The notes below the pieces were generated by a model, which did not search any database, was not told the DNA's origin, and was given only the letters and a program-made list of their open reading frames with translations. Below, one piece after another: positions 52,347 through 61,899 of a DNA stretch of 64,000 nt. The position numbers were made by a program, and so were the translations under genes. The DNA is from CBDCPI01 sp965220245 (lineage in GTDB: Bacteria; Chloroflexota; Dehalococcoidia; Lucifugimonadales; UBA3495): the NCBI GenBank assembly GCA_965220245.1, contig CBDCPI010000013.1:372001-436000 (forward strand), read 5' to 3'. Numbering within the stretch: position 1 is the stretch's first letter; each line of letters starts with the position of its first letter.

Positions 52347-53330
52347 ACCTGAGTTCGGGATAAGGGATGCCTCCCTAAAGAAAGAACGGCTATTCTTTCT
52401 GGTAGACGATACCAAGGAGGCATCCCCCATGAGTCTGCTCAAGCTGTTCTGTAGTGTCGATGATTTCTGGGAAGCTTTCCAACCTCATTGGCGTCGAGTC
52501 ACGCTGGCGCGGGACGGGGGGCGGAGAGTTCGAGCGACACAGTTGTCCCCCAGTGAAATCATGACGATTCTCATTCACTTTCACCAGTCCCACTACCGCA
52601 ACTTCAAAGCCTATTACACCGAGTATGTCCTGATTCACCGCCGGCCCGAATTCCCTGGTCTGGTCAGCTACAACCGGTTCGTTGAATTGACTCCTACGGT
52701 GATCATCCCACTGGTAGCCTACCTGCAACAGCGCCAGGGCAACTGCACTGGCCTCGCCTTTGTGGATGCCACTGCCATCAAGGTATGCCATAACAAACGG
52801 ATTCCCCACCACAAGGTCTTTGCGGGCATCGCGGCGCGGGGCAAGACCTCGATGGGTTGGTTTTATGGCTTCAAACTCCACCTGAGCGTCAATGACCGGG
52901 GCGAAATACTGGCTTGCCGGCTGACTCCGGGCAACGTCGATGACCGCAAGCCCCTGCCGGGCATGGCCAAGACCTTGTTTGGCAAGCTTTTCGGAGACAA
53001 GGGCTACATCTCCCAACCGCTCTTTGACCAACTGCTGGCGCAAGGCCTGGAGTTAATCACGCCCAAGCGCAAAAACATCATGAAGCGTCCGCTGCCCCTG
53101 GAGGACAAACTGTTGTTGCGGAAACGGCCGGTTATTGAGACCATCAACGACCAACTGAAGAACATTTCCCAAATTGAACATACCAGGCATCGCAGTGTGG
53201 CTAACTTCCTGGTCAACCTGGTCTGTGGCTTGATCGCCTACTGCCACCAACGTAAAAAGCCTTCGCTCCACCTCTCAGACCAGCAGCTTCAGCTTCTATC
53301 TCAACCCTTATAGCCTTCCCGAACTCAGGT
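52347..53330 (+). mobile_element. complete IS982-family insertion sequence
   Basis: 984 bases with inverted ends (ACCTGAGTTCGGGATAAGG and CCTTCCCGAACTCAGGT) and a 5-base target duplication TATTA (52342-52346 and 53331-53335). It holds one transposase gene. Confidence 0.88.
52429..53313 (+). CDS. IS982-family DDE transposase
   Basis: 294 residues, full length. The N-terminal part has SPSEIMTILIHFHQSHYRNF and SYNRFVELTPTVII; catalytic region: LAFVDATAIKVCH (first Asp), then GKLFGDKGYIS (second Asp) and VIETINDQLKNISQIEHTRH (Glu), the DDE arrangement. It inserts and excises the element whose ends are at 52347 and 53330. The ATG is preceded by AAGGAGGC. It looks intact, so it may be active. Confidence 0.9.
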   Translation: MSLLKLFCSVDDFWEAFQPHWRRVTLARDGGRRVRATQLSPSEIMTILIHFHQSHYRNFKAYYTEYVLIHRRPEFPGLVSYNRFVELTPTVIIPLVAYLQQRQGNCTGLAFVDATAIKVCHNKRIPHHKVFAGIAARGKTSMGWFYGFKLHLSVNDRGEILACRLTPGNVDDRKPLPGMAKTLFGKLFGDKGYISQPLFDQLLAQGLELITPKRKNIMKRPLPLEDKLLLRKRPVIETINDQLKNISQIEHTRHRSVANFLVNLVCGLIAYCHQRKKPSLHLSDQQLQLLSQPL

Positions 53331-53443
53331 TATTAGCAACCAGCACGAATAAGACCCGAGAGATCAGGAGCCTGGGTCAGATGCTGCTACGGAGAAACGG
53401 GCCAGTTAACACAGAGTAGCGCCCTACGCTGACCATGCCTCCG

Positions 53444-53908
53444 CTACGGGCGCTTGGCCCATCGCGCCAGCGCCTTCTCCGGCGAGGTTATCTCCTCCAC
53501 TGATGTGTAGAAGTATTCCTGCCAACCATCCTCGGGTAGTCCAGCGAACAGCATCAGATTCAGGGGTTATTGCTCGCTTTCGACAACGCGACGGAAATCG
53601 TCTCGAAACAAAAACGTGGGCTTCTCCAGCGCAATCGCCATGCCTAACTCTATCATCACGCCCTCGTCGGGAGGAACGCCGTTGACTACGGCGAAAATAG
53701 CATCCGACTCCACCACGTCACGGAAATCCCTTTGGCCGATCCGATACGCCCACCCAGATTTCAGAAAGTCCAGCTGATTGTTCCGAGCGAACGGCTCCCA
53801 GGCTTCTAACCCAAGCTCTTCCAGCGCCGCCACTAGCGGCGGCAGGAGCATTACCTTCTGCTGAGCCGAAAACCCGAAAGGATTAGCCAAGTAGATGGTC
53901 TTTGTCAT
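53444..53908 (-). pseudogene. nucleoside 2-deoxyribosyltransferase, in-frame ochre stop
   Basis: The enzyme swaps bases on deoxyribonucleosides, for salvage. The N-terminal part MTKTIYLANPFGFSAQQKVM and the catalytic-acid region DAIFAVVNGVPPDEGVMIEL are intact. After VVESEQ there is TAA (53567-53569), and the same frame continues PLNLMLFAGLPEDGWQEYFY, then YTSVEEITSPEKALARWA. The family has a tyrosine before PLN, so TAT or TAC changed to TAA. The last 40 residues, needed for the active-site lid, would be lost. It is convergent with the IS982 transposase gene. Confidence 0.78.
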
Positions 53909-54424
53909 CTGTGCGCATCCTGTCCGGTTACGTCTGCCGGCCGGTCAATCTCCCCGTCCCGAATCCGCGACGGCTAACACGGCATCTCCTGAATACGGCG
54001 TAAGACTGGTGGCCCCGTCCGTGGTTGCCCAACTCATCTTGGCCGGAATCGCAGTCAAACAGATTCATGTTCGAAGATTCATGTTCGACTGGAACCACCA
54101 TAGGTTGCTTGTCTGGCGGACCGCCACAGGGAAATGGCTTCGAAGGCCCGGATGACGATGGCCAAGGCGGTCAGGTGGCCCCACAACCTGGCGGTGGCTT
54201 CATGGTTGGGGGCTACTTGTCGGCGTATTGCATGTGGCTATCTCCACTCTCAAGATGGCAGGCTTCTTCGTGACCCTCTCGTGCCTGAGTGAAGGTCTTG
54301 TGGATAGGCGGAATTGGGGTCCGGGCAGTCTTGAACTGTCGTAACCGGCAAAAGAAAACGCGGGTGAAAACCACCAACGTTTGGTGGAGAGTTCCTTCCC
54401 GCGTGGGGTGTGAAGGCTATGGGG
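53909..54424. other. gene-poor stretch
   Basis: No gene is supported. It contains a small direct repeat, ATTCATGTTCGA, at about 54061-54088. Frames in it have no recognised family. Confidence 0.5.
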
Positions 54425-55139
54425 CTATTGCTCTTCCCTGTGCCGCAGCTCTTCTTCCAGTTGGCGTACTCTGGCCTCTGCTTGTTCTCTGGCGGCCCTT
54501 TCTGCTCTCAAGTTTCGCATGTATTCGCCGGTCTCGTGGTCGTAGAACACGAGCATCCCGTCCTGCCAGCACAGGCTCCGCCTCAATGCGGGGCTGTATC
54601 CCTTGAGGATGCCGTCGGGTTCCGTGGTCAGGTTTACCGGCTGGTAGGTCCCGTTTTCGAGTATGTCTCCAGCCAGGGGTTCCCCGTAGAAGCCGCCGCC
54701 GCAGCGGTCGAATCGCCAGTATTCGGGAACCCCAATCTCGGCGTAGACCTGGCGCTTGCTGGTGACGTCGTGCTGGGCTGTGCTCTCCGAGGCGATTTCC
54801 AGCACGAAGTCGGGGGGGGGGGGGGTGCCCACCGCCCAGGGCAGGTATAGTTTGGTTTGTTCGATGGCCCGGGCGTCAACGCCGAAGGCAAAGTAGTAGT
54901 CAGGACCTACGCGGACGTTCAGGTCGGTGGGGTCGTAGCAGATGAAGGTATTGCTGCTGCGGAAGACCTCTTCGGGCGAGTACAGGTCGGTCAGGTGGGT
55001 GCCCAGGAGGTGGAGGACTTCCTCGAAGATTGGGTATTGAAACATGGCTTCAGGCAGGGGCTCCGGTTCATCGGGGTTGAAGGACAGGCTGCCGTAGTCG
55101 ATTACGGGGTGGATGTGGTGTGTAGGCTTGGTGGTCATG
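54425..55139 (-). CDS. Uma2 family endonuclease, copy 2, with poly-C tract
   Basis: A 237-residue Uma2-type nuclease. Seen: VGPDYYFAFGVDA, PDFVLEIASESTAQHDVTSK and YAEIGVPEYWRFDRC, as in copy 1, with a C-terminal charged coiled coil. ATG 55139 is chosen for its GAGGTCTCAC-like upstream region; a longer reading has no similarity. The coding strand carries a run of 14 C (54812-54825) giving PPPP; copy 1 has only 6 at the same place. Change of one base in this run would switch the frame, so expression might be phase-variable. Catalytic residues look complete. Confidence 0.8.
54812..54825. repeat. G14 homopolymer run
   Basis: Fourteen consecutive G on the plus strand, inside the Uma2 gene at 54425-55139. 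It is the longest homopolymer noticed and keeps the frame at its present length. Confidence 0.85.
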
Positions 55140-55586
55140 TGAGGTCTCCGAGCGGTTTGGCCGGTTCGATTGGCACAGAAATCCGGGGGTGGTTGCTCCC
55201 GTTTCATAGGTTCTTTCTGCTGCTCTGCCGTGCTTTCGGTTCCCGATTATAGCAGAGGTTTCCACAGGCTGACGCCGGTTCCGACCTCTCCGGTTGCCCT
55301 GGAGGGCGTTGTCCGGCGGGGAGTACGATGGAATAGGACCCCGATGCAGATGGACGGGATTTCTAAGTACGGCGGGAACTGATTGGATGGAGTGTCAGGT
55401 CGAGTACGTATCTGGCGGCAGCATAGTCCTCCCTTCCGCTGCCCCCTTCGTAGCAACCTTGGCCTGAACCGAAGCCCGAGCCCGCCTGGGCCGCCTCAAC
55501 AGGCTGGAACAGCTACCCCGGGAGCCGGGGATGGGGTTGAGTAGGGGACCACTTCATAGGGATATCCGGCTCGCCTTATTCACTTC
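55140..55586. other. gene-poor stretch after the CRISPR-Cas genes
   Basis: The place where a CRISPR array might lie, between csb2 and the Uma2 gene. There are no regularly spaced direct repeats, and no gene is supported. Confidence 0.6.
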
Positions 55587-57056
55587 TCAGGGATGGGCCA
55601 TTAGACCCAAGCCGATGTGACGACCAGCGCCAATGGCCAACGGTCCCAAAACCGGCTCCCGGAACGTCAACGTGACGTGCCAGGCGGGAAGGTGCTTGAG
55701 GTACTGTGGCCGCTGGTAGTGTTTTGGGTGTTGCGATCCGGGCCAGAATGGCGCTTTTCGCATTGTCAGGTCTGTGATTCCATCGACGGAAAGCTCCGCC
55801 TGCTCTATGGCTTGAAGAAATAGCTTCTCTGCCTTGGTAAGTTTGCCGTCGTCATAACCGGGCAGTATTACCGGAGTTACAGTGGACCAGACTCGGCCCT
55901 CGTCTGTATATCTGCTGACCATATTTTCCGAGCGTCTTCCCGATATTTCGATGAGGCGGCCTCGTTCGTTGCGGTATTTGTCACGCAGCGCCTGCCCCGT
56001 CAGACGTCTTTGCGCCCATCTTGCGCGGGAGCCGTAGCCACCATGCGGCTCTGTAATCAATAGACGGCGAATCATACCGTCCGAATTAGGGTGTCCAATC
56101 GTTGGCAAAGGGAGATATGAGAATCGTGGAGGCGTCCGCTTTTCACCGTTGACGTGTCCCGCCAGATAGACTTCAGTACCGTCTCCGAACTGCTCCTCAA
56201 AATCACGCTGGTTATCATTGCGGCAAGCAAGCGAGCGGAGCATGGCCGCAACCGTTATTGTTGCCTCCTGGCGAAATGAAGTGCCCTCTGGCATCTCGAA
56301 GGCCGCATACGGGCGATGAGGGAAAGAAGCACTTCCGACGTATCTCACTTTATCGAACTCCGTAAGATTCAACCGCGGTTTATACGCTGCGCCATCGAGT
56401 CTTGCGCGAAAAGACTCGTAAACCTCTTCGAGCGCACTTATCGAACCCTCTCTGGGCACTCGCAACTCGCCCTTGCCCGACAAGTCGTTGCGTCGCGGTT
56501 CCCACATTTCACCAGGCAGACGGTCCACATCCGCACCCTTGAGAATTCTGCCGTGACCAACTACTTGGTCAATCCCCCAGCCCAAAGCCATGAGATTTTT
56601 GGCCTCACCAGACAAGATTTCTGTGTGTTGGCGCACTGTAGGCCAGTCTTCGTCCGAAATGGCCCACAGATAAGTGACCACCGGATGAGAGTCTTCGCCG
56701 CAGTTCTGAACAGCGAGTCGGTGCGGACGGACAGGTTTGAGGGTGAGCCGTTCTTGGCGGTCGAATTCCCTGTCGCTGTCGTTATTTGGTGCGGCCAATG
56801 TATAGGCTGAGGCAAGTGTCGCTGCGGGTGTCAGAATCTTCGGCTCCTCTTGCCGCTCCAACCATAGGAATGCGGCCCGAAGTGGATTCCGTTCATCCGT
56901 AGACCAGCGGGCGTTTCGACAGCCGACTCGCGAGCCCGCAAGCAGCGCTTGGAATAGCCGCATTGGTGAAGGAGGCCACTCTGGTTCGTCTCTGTCGCCC
57001 TTGCCGTGGAAGAGCGGGTCGAGGAACGTTACCGAGAAACATAAATGACGGCTCAT
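55587..57056 (-). CDS. csb2: type I-G CRISPR protein Csb2 (Cas5-Cas6 fusion)
   Basis: Csb2 of type I-G (formerly I-U) systems joins a Cas5-like and a Cas6-like RNA-binding part; it processes crRNA and caps the Cascade. 489 residues. Seen: N-terminal LCFSVTFLDPLFHGKGDRDE with WPPSPMRLFQALLAG, the mid region LPTIGHPNSDGMIRRLLITE, and the C-terminal PLAIGAGRHIGLGLMAHP with a glycine-rich loop. ATG 57056 is chosen because GGAGG stands just before it; a 15-codon extension is unlikely. It is the one cas gene in this locus without a visible defect. It ends the interference operon. Confidence 0.84.
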   Translation of the reverse strand: MSRHLCFSVTFLDPLFHGKGDRDEPEWPPSPMRLFQALLAGSRVGCRNARWSTDERNPLRAAFLWLERQEEPKILTPAATLASAYTLAAPNNDSDREFDRQERLTLKPVRPHRLAVQNCGEDSHPVVTYLWAISDEDWPTVRQHTEILSGEAKNLMALGWGIDQVVGHGRILKGADVDRLPGEMWEPRRNDLSGKGELRVPREGSISALEEVYESFRARLDGAAYKPRLNLTEFDKVRYVGSASFPHRPYAAFEMPEGTSFRQEATITVAAMLRSLACRNDNQRDFEEQFGDGTEVYLAGHVNGEKRTPPRFSYLPLPTIGHPNSDGMIRRLLITEPHGGYGSRARWAQRRLTGQALRDKYRNERGRLIEISGRRSENMVSRYTDEGRVWSTVTPVILPGYDDGKLTKAEKLFLQAIEQAELSVDGITDLTMRKAPFWPGSQHPKHYQRPQYLKHLPAWHVTLTFREPVLGPLAIGAGRHIGLGLMAHP

Positions 57057-57122
57057 TTCCTCCATCGCTCCTATAGCCCTGTCTCCTAATGGTCGTTTCA
57101 CGGCTGATTCTGTGATACTCTC

Positions 57123-58210
57123 TCACCAAGTCGCGGGGTCCTGTCTGAGCAGTGCCTTCCGGTTGTTTACATTTGCGGACATGAGCTTTCTGGCAAGGTC
57201 TCTGTCGAACTTGGCGTGATGTGGTTCTTGTTCGACTTTGAAATCTTCCGCTGCCGCATTCGCGAAATCAAGCGCCTTGGTATGCGTAATATCGAATGTG
57301 TTCCGCTTCCCGTCGTGTTTAACAAGGCTCCATTCAGCGGAGTTACCTTCTATCGGTACAAGCTGGCAGCCTTCGCGGAGGAACGTATCTTGTGGCGCGG
57401 TGAATGCAACCAGACAGAGGCCGAGTATGTAGCGCCGGAGTTTGACGTCGTCCTCCGTCTTGCCCGATGTGCTTCCAAGAGCGCGTAGAGGGACAAGGTT
57501 TAATACGGCATCCCTGCGAATCCCCCCTGAAGCCACTATGCCCCCATGGGTCATGACGGCTGGAACGTGGGTAAGGCCCAACTCGGCCTCCACGCCTCTC
57601 TCAGTGGTTTCCGCCTTACCGCCCTTGAGTATCTCCCCGGCGATTGTGGTGTATTGTGCGATCGATGCATCTCTTTGACATCGAATGCCCGAATTACCGA
57701 CCTCACAATTCTGGGCAACTTGACCTGTGTCGACCTAGAATCCCACGCGCCGAATACGATAGAAGTGGGTGCGACGCGGGCTAGTTTCTCAGCGTCGCCA
57801 CACTCCCTCAACGCATTAAACGCCTGATACAATTCAGAATTGAGCGGCGTCGAAAATCGCACAATCGCGTCCGCTGATCGATGGCCAGCGTCCAAAATGT
57901 CAAGTTTGTCGTTCTCCGTCTCGATCAAAATCTGTGGGATCAGTGGCCGGTAGTCTTTCCTCTTGAAAATTGGCTCCATCCGGTTAGCCTGCGCCCCAAC
58001 ACTGTCAATCTGGCACACGTTTGAGCCGTCGTTGAAACGGTCGATATTGTAACCCGACCGGTTCTGTTCGTGGGGATAAGTCGGCGGGAAAATCACCGCG
58101 TCTTTACCCTCTACAGACTCCAGCCACTGCCGGGCTACAATCGCTGCGACGGCGCTGTCGTCTTCAATCCATTTGTCGAATTGTTTCAGGTCGGTCTTTC
58201 TCTCATTCAT
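57123..58210 (-). pseudogene. csb1: type I-G CRISPR protein Csb1 (Cas7), frameshifted
   Basis: Csb1 forms the backbone of the type I-G Cascade along the crRNA. The first part (MNERKTDLKQFDKWIEDDSA ... RAFDVKEMHRS) is read from 58210; from about 57665 the natural continuation QYTTIAGEILKGGKAETTER then GLTHVPAVMTHGGIVASGG is in another frame, as if one base were missing near 57655-57665. The rejoined protein is about 362 residues, the normal size. The ATG overlaps the stop of the longer csb3 frame (58207-58210). The gap to csb2 is about 66 bases. Confidence 0.8.
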
Positions 58211-58989
58211 GATTCATCTCCAATTGGACTTGCAAAGCCAAATGACTTGTACCTCTTTTGGTTGTCACGAAAGCCGGTCGAGAATCGATAACTCGTCGAG
58301 CTGGGAATTGTAGCAGCGCAAGAGGCGACTGCCGCCGCGACAGGAGCCCCGAGTGGTGTAGTCTAGGCGCGGTACTCAAAGTGCCAGCGGAGAGACGACG
58401 CCCTCGGTCGGAAACGCTGCAACCCGATGAAGCAAAGCAACTCGACCGCAGGATGTGCGATTGTCTCCGCATCATGCGTGTCAAGCGAGAAACCAACGTC
58501 CAAAGCTGGCGCGAACCGCCGCGCGTCAAAGTAAAATGGCTCAACCTTCTTAGATTTGCCTTGGCGGTCTTGCTCGCGCATTACGGAGCCGCGATCCAAA
58601 AGCGCGACTTCAGTCGTTTCGGGAAGGGCGTTCTGCGCGGCGCACACAATCTTGTGAGGTTTCTGCTGGCCGGCCCAAATCTTCAGGGGTTTTAGGTCAT
58701 CATCATTAGTTTCCCACCAATCCAGAGCAAATCCGAAGGGTTGGCCAACCTGGATTGTGCCATTCTCTGTCTCAGAAATAACGCATCCTCGTAACTCATC
58801 AACCAGGTCGGGCCGTTTAGTGGAGTCGTCTGGAGCCGAAATCCCAAAAGTAGAGAGTTTCGGGTGGAACCAAGCCTTAACATCAGGCCACAGCCTGTGC
58901 GCCAACTCCAGCAATCCGCAACACCCGAAGAATTGGCCCGGATTGGTTACGTCAACATGGACTGTAATGTCGGGTTCGGGATAATTCAT
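58207..58989 (-). pseudogene. csb3: type I-G CRISPR protein Csb3 (Cas8-like), internal amber
   Basis: Csb3 (Cas8u2) is the presumed large-subunit-like part of this Cascade. The frame starts MNYPEPDITVHVDVTNPGQF then FGCCGLLELAHRLWPDVKAW, the family N-terminus. After LRWHFEYRA there is a TAG (58363-58365); the frame runs on TTPLGAPVAAAVASC ... YRFSTGFRDNQKRYKSFGFA and stops at 58207, exactly overlapping the csb1 ATG. Family members have tryptophan where the TAG is (TGG to TAG). The full frame is 260 residues; the truncated product is 208. The ATG overlaps the cas3 stop (58986-58989). Confidence 0.75.
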
Positions 58990-61779
58990 GGCTCGGTCCA
59001 CAGCGACAGTTGTTTAGAGGTATCGGTTGGATTGTCAATTGCTTGTGATTCCGCGACATCGGCGCGGCTTGGGCGTTTCCGTTGTTGGGACGCATTGGCC
59101 GAATCGTCCGGCGGCTGTGAGGCTGCAATGTCGGCGCAGCGCATCAGGGACTCCAGCCAGGCCAACCCCCATCGTCCGAACCGTTTCTGCAACCGTCCGA
59201 ATCGCTGCATCACTTCAATGGCTGCCTGTTCGTTTTCCGCCGTGGTGAAACCGGGTTCATCAAAAGCCCTCACCTCAAAGTGCGGCCGGGCATGGCCGTG
59301 GTGCGCGGCGATTAGATGCAGGATAAGGTCCCTTTCTGGACTGTTGTAAAGGTCAGTATCACGCATTGCATCAAGCAGCGACCCGAACTCGTGCCGGTAC
59401 CCTGCGAGTACCCGCGGATTGAGGTAGCGCGTCGATTTGGCTAAAGGCTCTCCTCCATCTCCTTTGCAAGCGTAATGCTGCCAAAGTTCCCGGTCTTTGC
59501 CCTTGTCATGCCATATCGCGGCTGAAACAAGCGCAACCTTAATCTGCTGGTTCAAGCCAAGACGTTCCCCGATGCAGTCCATGTGACGTGCGATAGCCTC
59601 TGAGTGCTCAGCCAGCGTTTGATCGAATTTGGCTATTCCGGGGTCATCGCCGGCAATTTCTTTCCCCGGCGCCAGCAAGACCAAGTCTTGCGCCTCTTCG
59701 CCGCTATCCGCATCTTCATCGGGTTCGCCCAACGTTACCCTTTCACGTTCTCGCCAACCGAGTCGCGGTGATTCATCAGATTCCTCGGACAAAAGCCTTT
59801 TCAGCGGTTTATCGGACTGGTATAGCCACCGTTCGCGTTGAAAGTCATCTAAATCCGCAATGTCTATACGGGGACAAGGGTTGATGTTCTTCGCGTCAAG
59901 TGTACCATCCGGCGTCAAACCACCCGCTTCTATAGGCAATACCACGGTCTTGTACTCAAGGTTGACACTTCCGTTATTCACAACGTCCGATAGCGGGTGC
60001 ATCTCCGCCCTTCCACGTCTATCCAATAGAATAACTTGGATGTCATGGCGCTTCTCGTTCTTGTCGCGCTCTTTTAACAGGTCGCCAAGGTGCCGTCGCA
60101 CCCGGCTTGTGGGTTCCTGGAGCCTCTCTTTGGAATGGATGCGGCAGGCGTCGAACCAATCGCGTATCGATCTCGTATCAAGTTCGTGTATGCCAAACAG
60201 CGAGACCTCCTTCCGCCATGCCAAGTAAGTCTCGGGAGGATCACTTGTTCGGCCATGAAGGTACAGCGCAACATCCGGACGACCTGGCATGTCGTCGACG
60301 CTGGTCAGTGACCAAGCATCGAGCAGTATGTCGGTTACGGGCAAAATTTCGGGTTCAGGAGCAAACGCCCTGGTTCGCTCTTCACTCCCTAACTCCTGAA
60401 TCAGCCGTCGCATGTTCCGGGGACTGGCGTCGATTACACCGTCGCAAGCGTTGGCCCATTCCCGTAGTATTGCAAGTGCCTGAGCAACCGCCTTGCTAAA
60501 CTCTGTCGCTCTGTCCCCGGGATTTTCTTCCTTCTCTTCCCACACCACGTCAATCTGGGCCTCGCGTTGGTCTCCCCCACGCCTGTTGACCCTGCCGAGC
60601 CGCTGGACCATAGAATCAAGGGTCGTCGGGCAACACACCATGTGGTCGGCGTCAATGTCTATCCCCACTTCGCCGGCGGAGGTGCTCACCAGATATACCG
60701 TCGCCGGCGGCTGCATTTCGGGATTCAACAAGTAGTCGTAAACTGGGTCCTCGGTAACCAACCGGTCGCGCTCGTAGCCTCGAATCGTGCCGGTCAACAG
60801 GGCTACGCGGCCATCGGCCAGCGCCTAGTTTCTCTCTTAATTCGCTGACCACCTTCTTCGCTTCCTCAGGCGAACGGACATATAACAAAACCTTATTCTG
60901 GGAGTTGGCTTTGGCGAGAGCCAAGTTGACCATCGTTGCTTCACGGGCTTTCTCGTCCTTGACGGGCTGTAATCGCAACTGCTTCTTGGCTTTAACCCGG
61001 TCCACAACGATGCTGTCCTGTTCATCTTCGGGTTCCAAGCCGAATATATCGTCACCACTGCGTCCGTCCCGTTGCGTGGCAGACAATTCCATCACGCGGA
61101 TGGGTTTAAGCTCGCAGTCCGCTCGCTGGGCCGCCACGACACCGCGCAACAAGCTGCTGAACGCAGGCGTAAGGTGCACTTCATCATATACTATCAGCAC
61201 GTCCTGACCAATCAGCCCTGCGTGGTGTGTTCTCTTATATAGTCCGTCTCCGTAGCCGTTGAACAGCAACTTGCTGCCAATCATGTCGATGGTTCCAACG
61301 ATGATTGCGGCGCGGGCGGGGTCTTTCTTCCATTCTTCGTTGTTGTCGGCAAGTTCACCGCGGAGCGTACTCACGGCCACTAGGGGCGGCTCAGGGGATA
61401 ACAACTGAAGGCCCGAAGCAAGAAGTTGCAGCGTTTCCTGATGCTCAAGGCAGCCCGGTTCATCACCTATGGAATCCGGCAATCTATCGCGGATTTGCTT
61501 GACCACGGCAGTAGCCTGGTCGACGACTGTTCTTCGGTTGACAATGTAGGCCAATCTCCTGGGTAACGTGATATGGCCTTCATGCGCCTGTTGGGAAAGC
61601 GCAATGAGCCATATTGGAATAACCGAGGTTTTGCCCAAGCCAGTTGGAAGGTCGCAGACGGCCGGTATGTCCGCATCATGACACCGCAGCCGCTCATAGA
61701 GCCGCTTCTGCCAGCGCAGAGGAGTATGCCCAGTCAGGGCCCCAAACGCCTTATTGAAAGTAATTTCTGACGCATCCAT
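58986..61779 (-). pseudogene. cas3: type I-G Cas3 helicase-nuclease, frameshifted
   Basis: Cas3 unwinds and degrades target DNA. Helicase motifs in the first frame: CDLPTGLGKTSVIP (I), VLIVYDEVHLTPAF (II), ELSATQ (III). Continuing in another frame: ALADGRVALLTGTIRG, GEVGIDIDADHMVC, SMVQRLGRVNRRGG (VI). The C-terminal HD nuclease is as in type I-G: HSEAIARHMD, AAIWHDKGKDRELWQH and IAAHHGHARPHF. The frame shifts near 60821-60830 as if one base were added. Rejoined length is about 930 residues. Start ATG 61779; a TTG just before is possible. First gene of the interference operon. Confidence 0.84.
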
Positions 61780-61899
61780 CAATTATGTATCCTACCATCA
61801 TCTTCATTCATTCGGAACTTCCATGTGACAGTAAGTTATGTTAACATGATGTACGCTCTTTTGTTCTATTGAACACAAACCGTGGGACAGAGTAACAGC
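61780..61899. promoter_or_regulatory. divergent cas promoter region
   Basis: 120 AT-rich bases between cas3 (minus) and cas4-cas1 (plus). It holds ATGTTAACAT (61838-61847), a perfect 10-base palindrome. No consensus promoter is clear, but both operons must start here. Confidence 0.45.

Noticed and set aside
51659..58989. Amber codon recoding explaining internal TAG codons
   Set aside because: TAG is used as the normal final stop of several intact genes (pdxA, VOC, MFS, marR), and an ochre codon also interrupts a gene.
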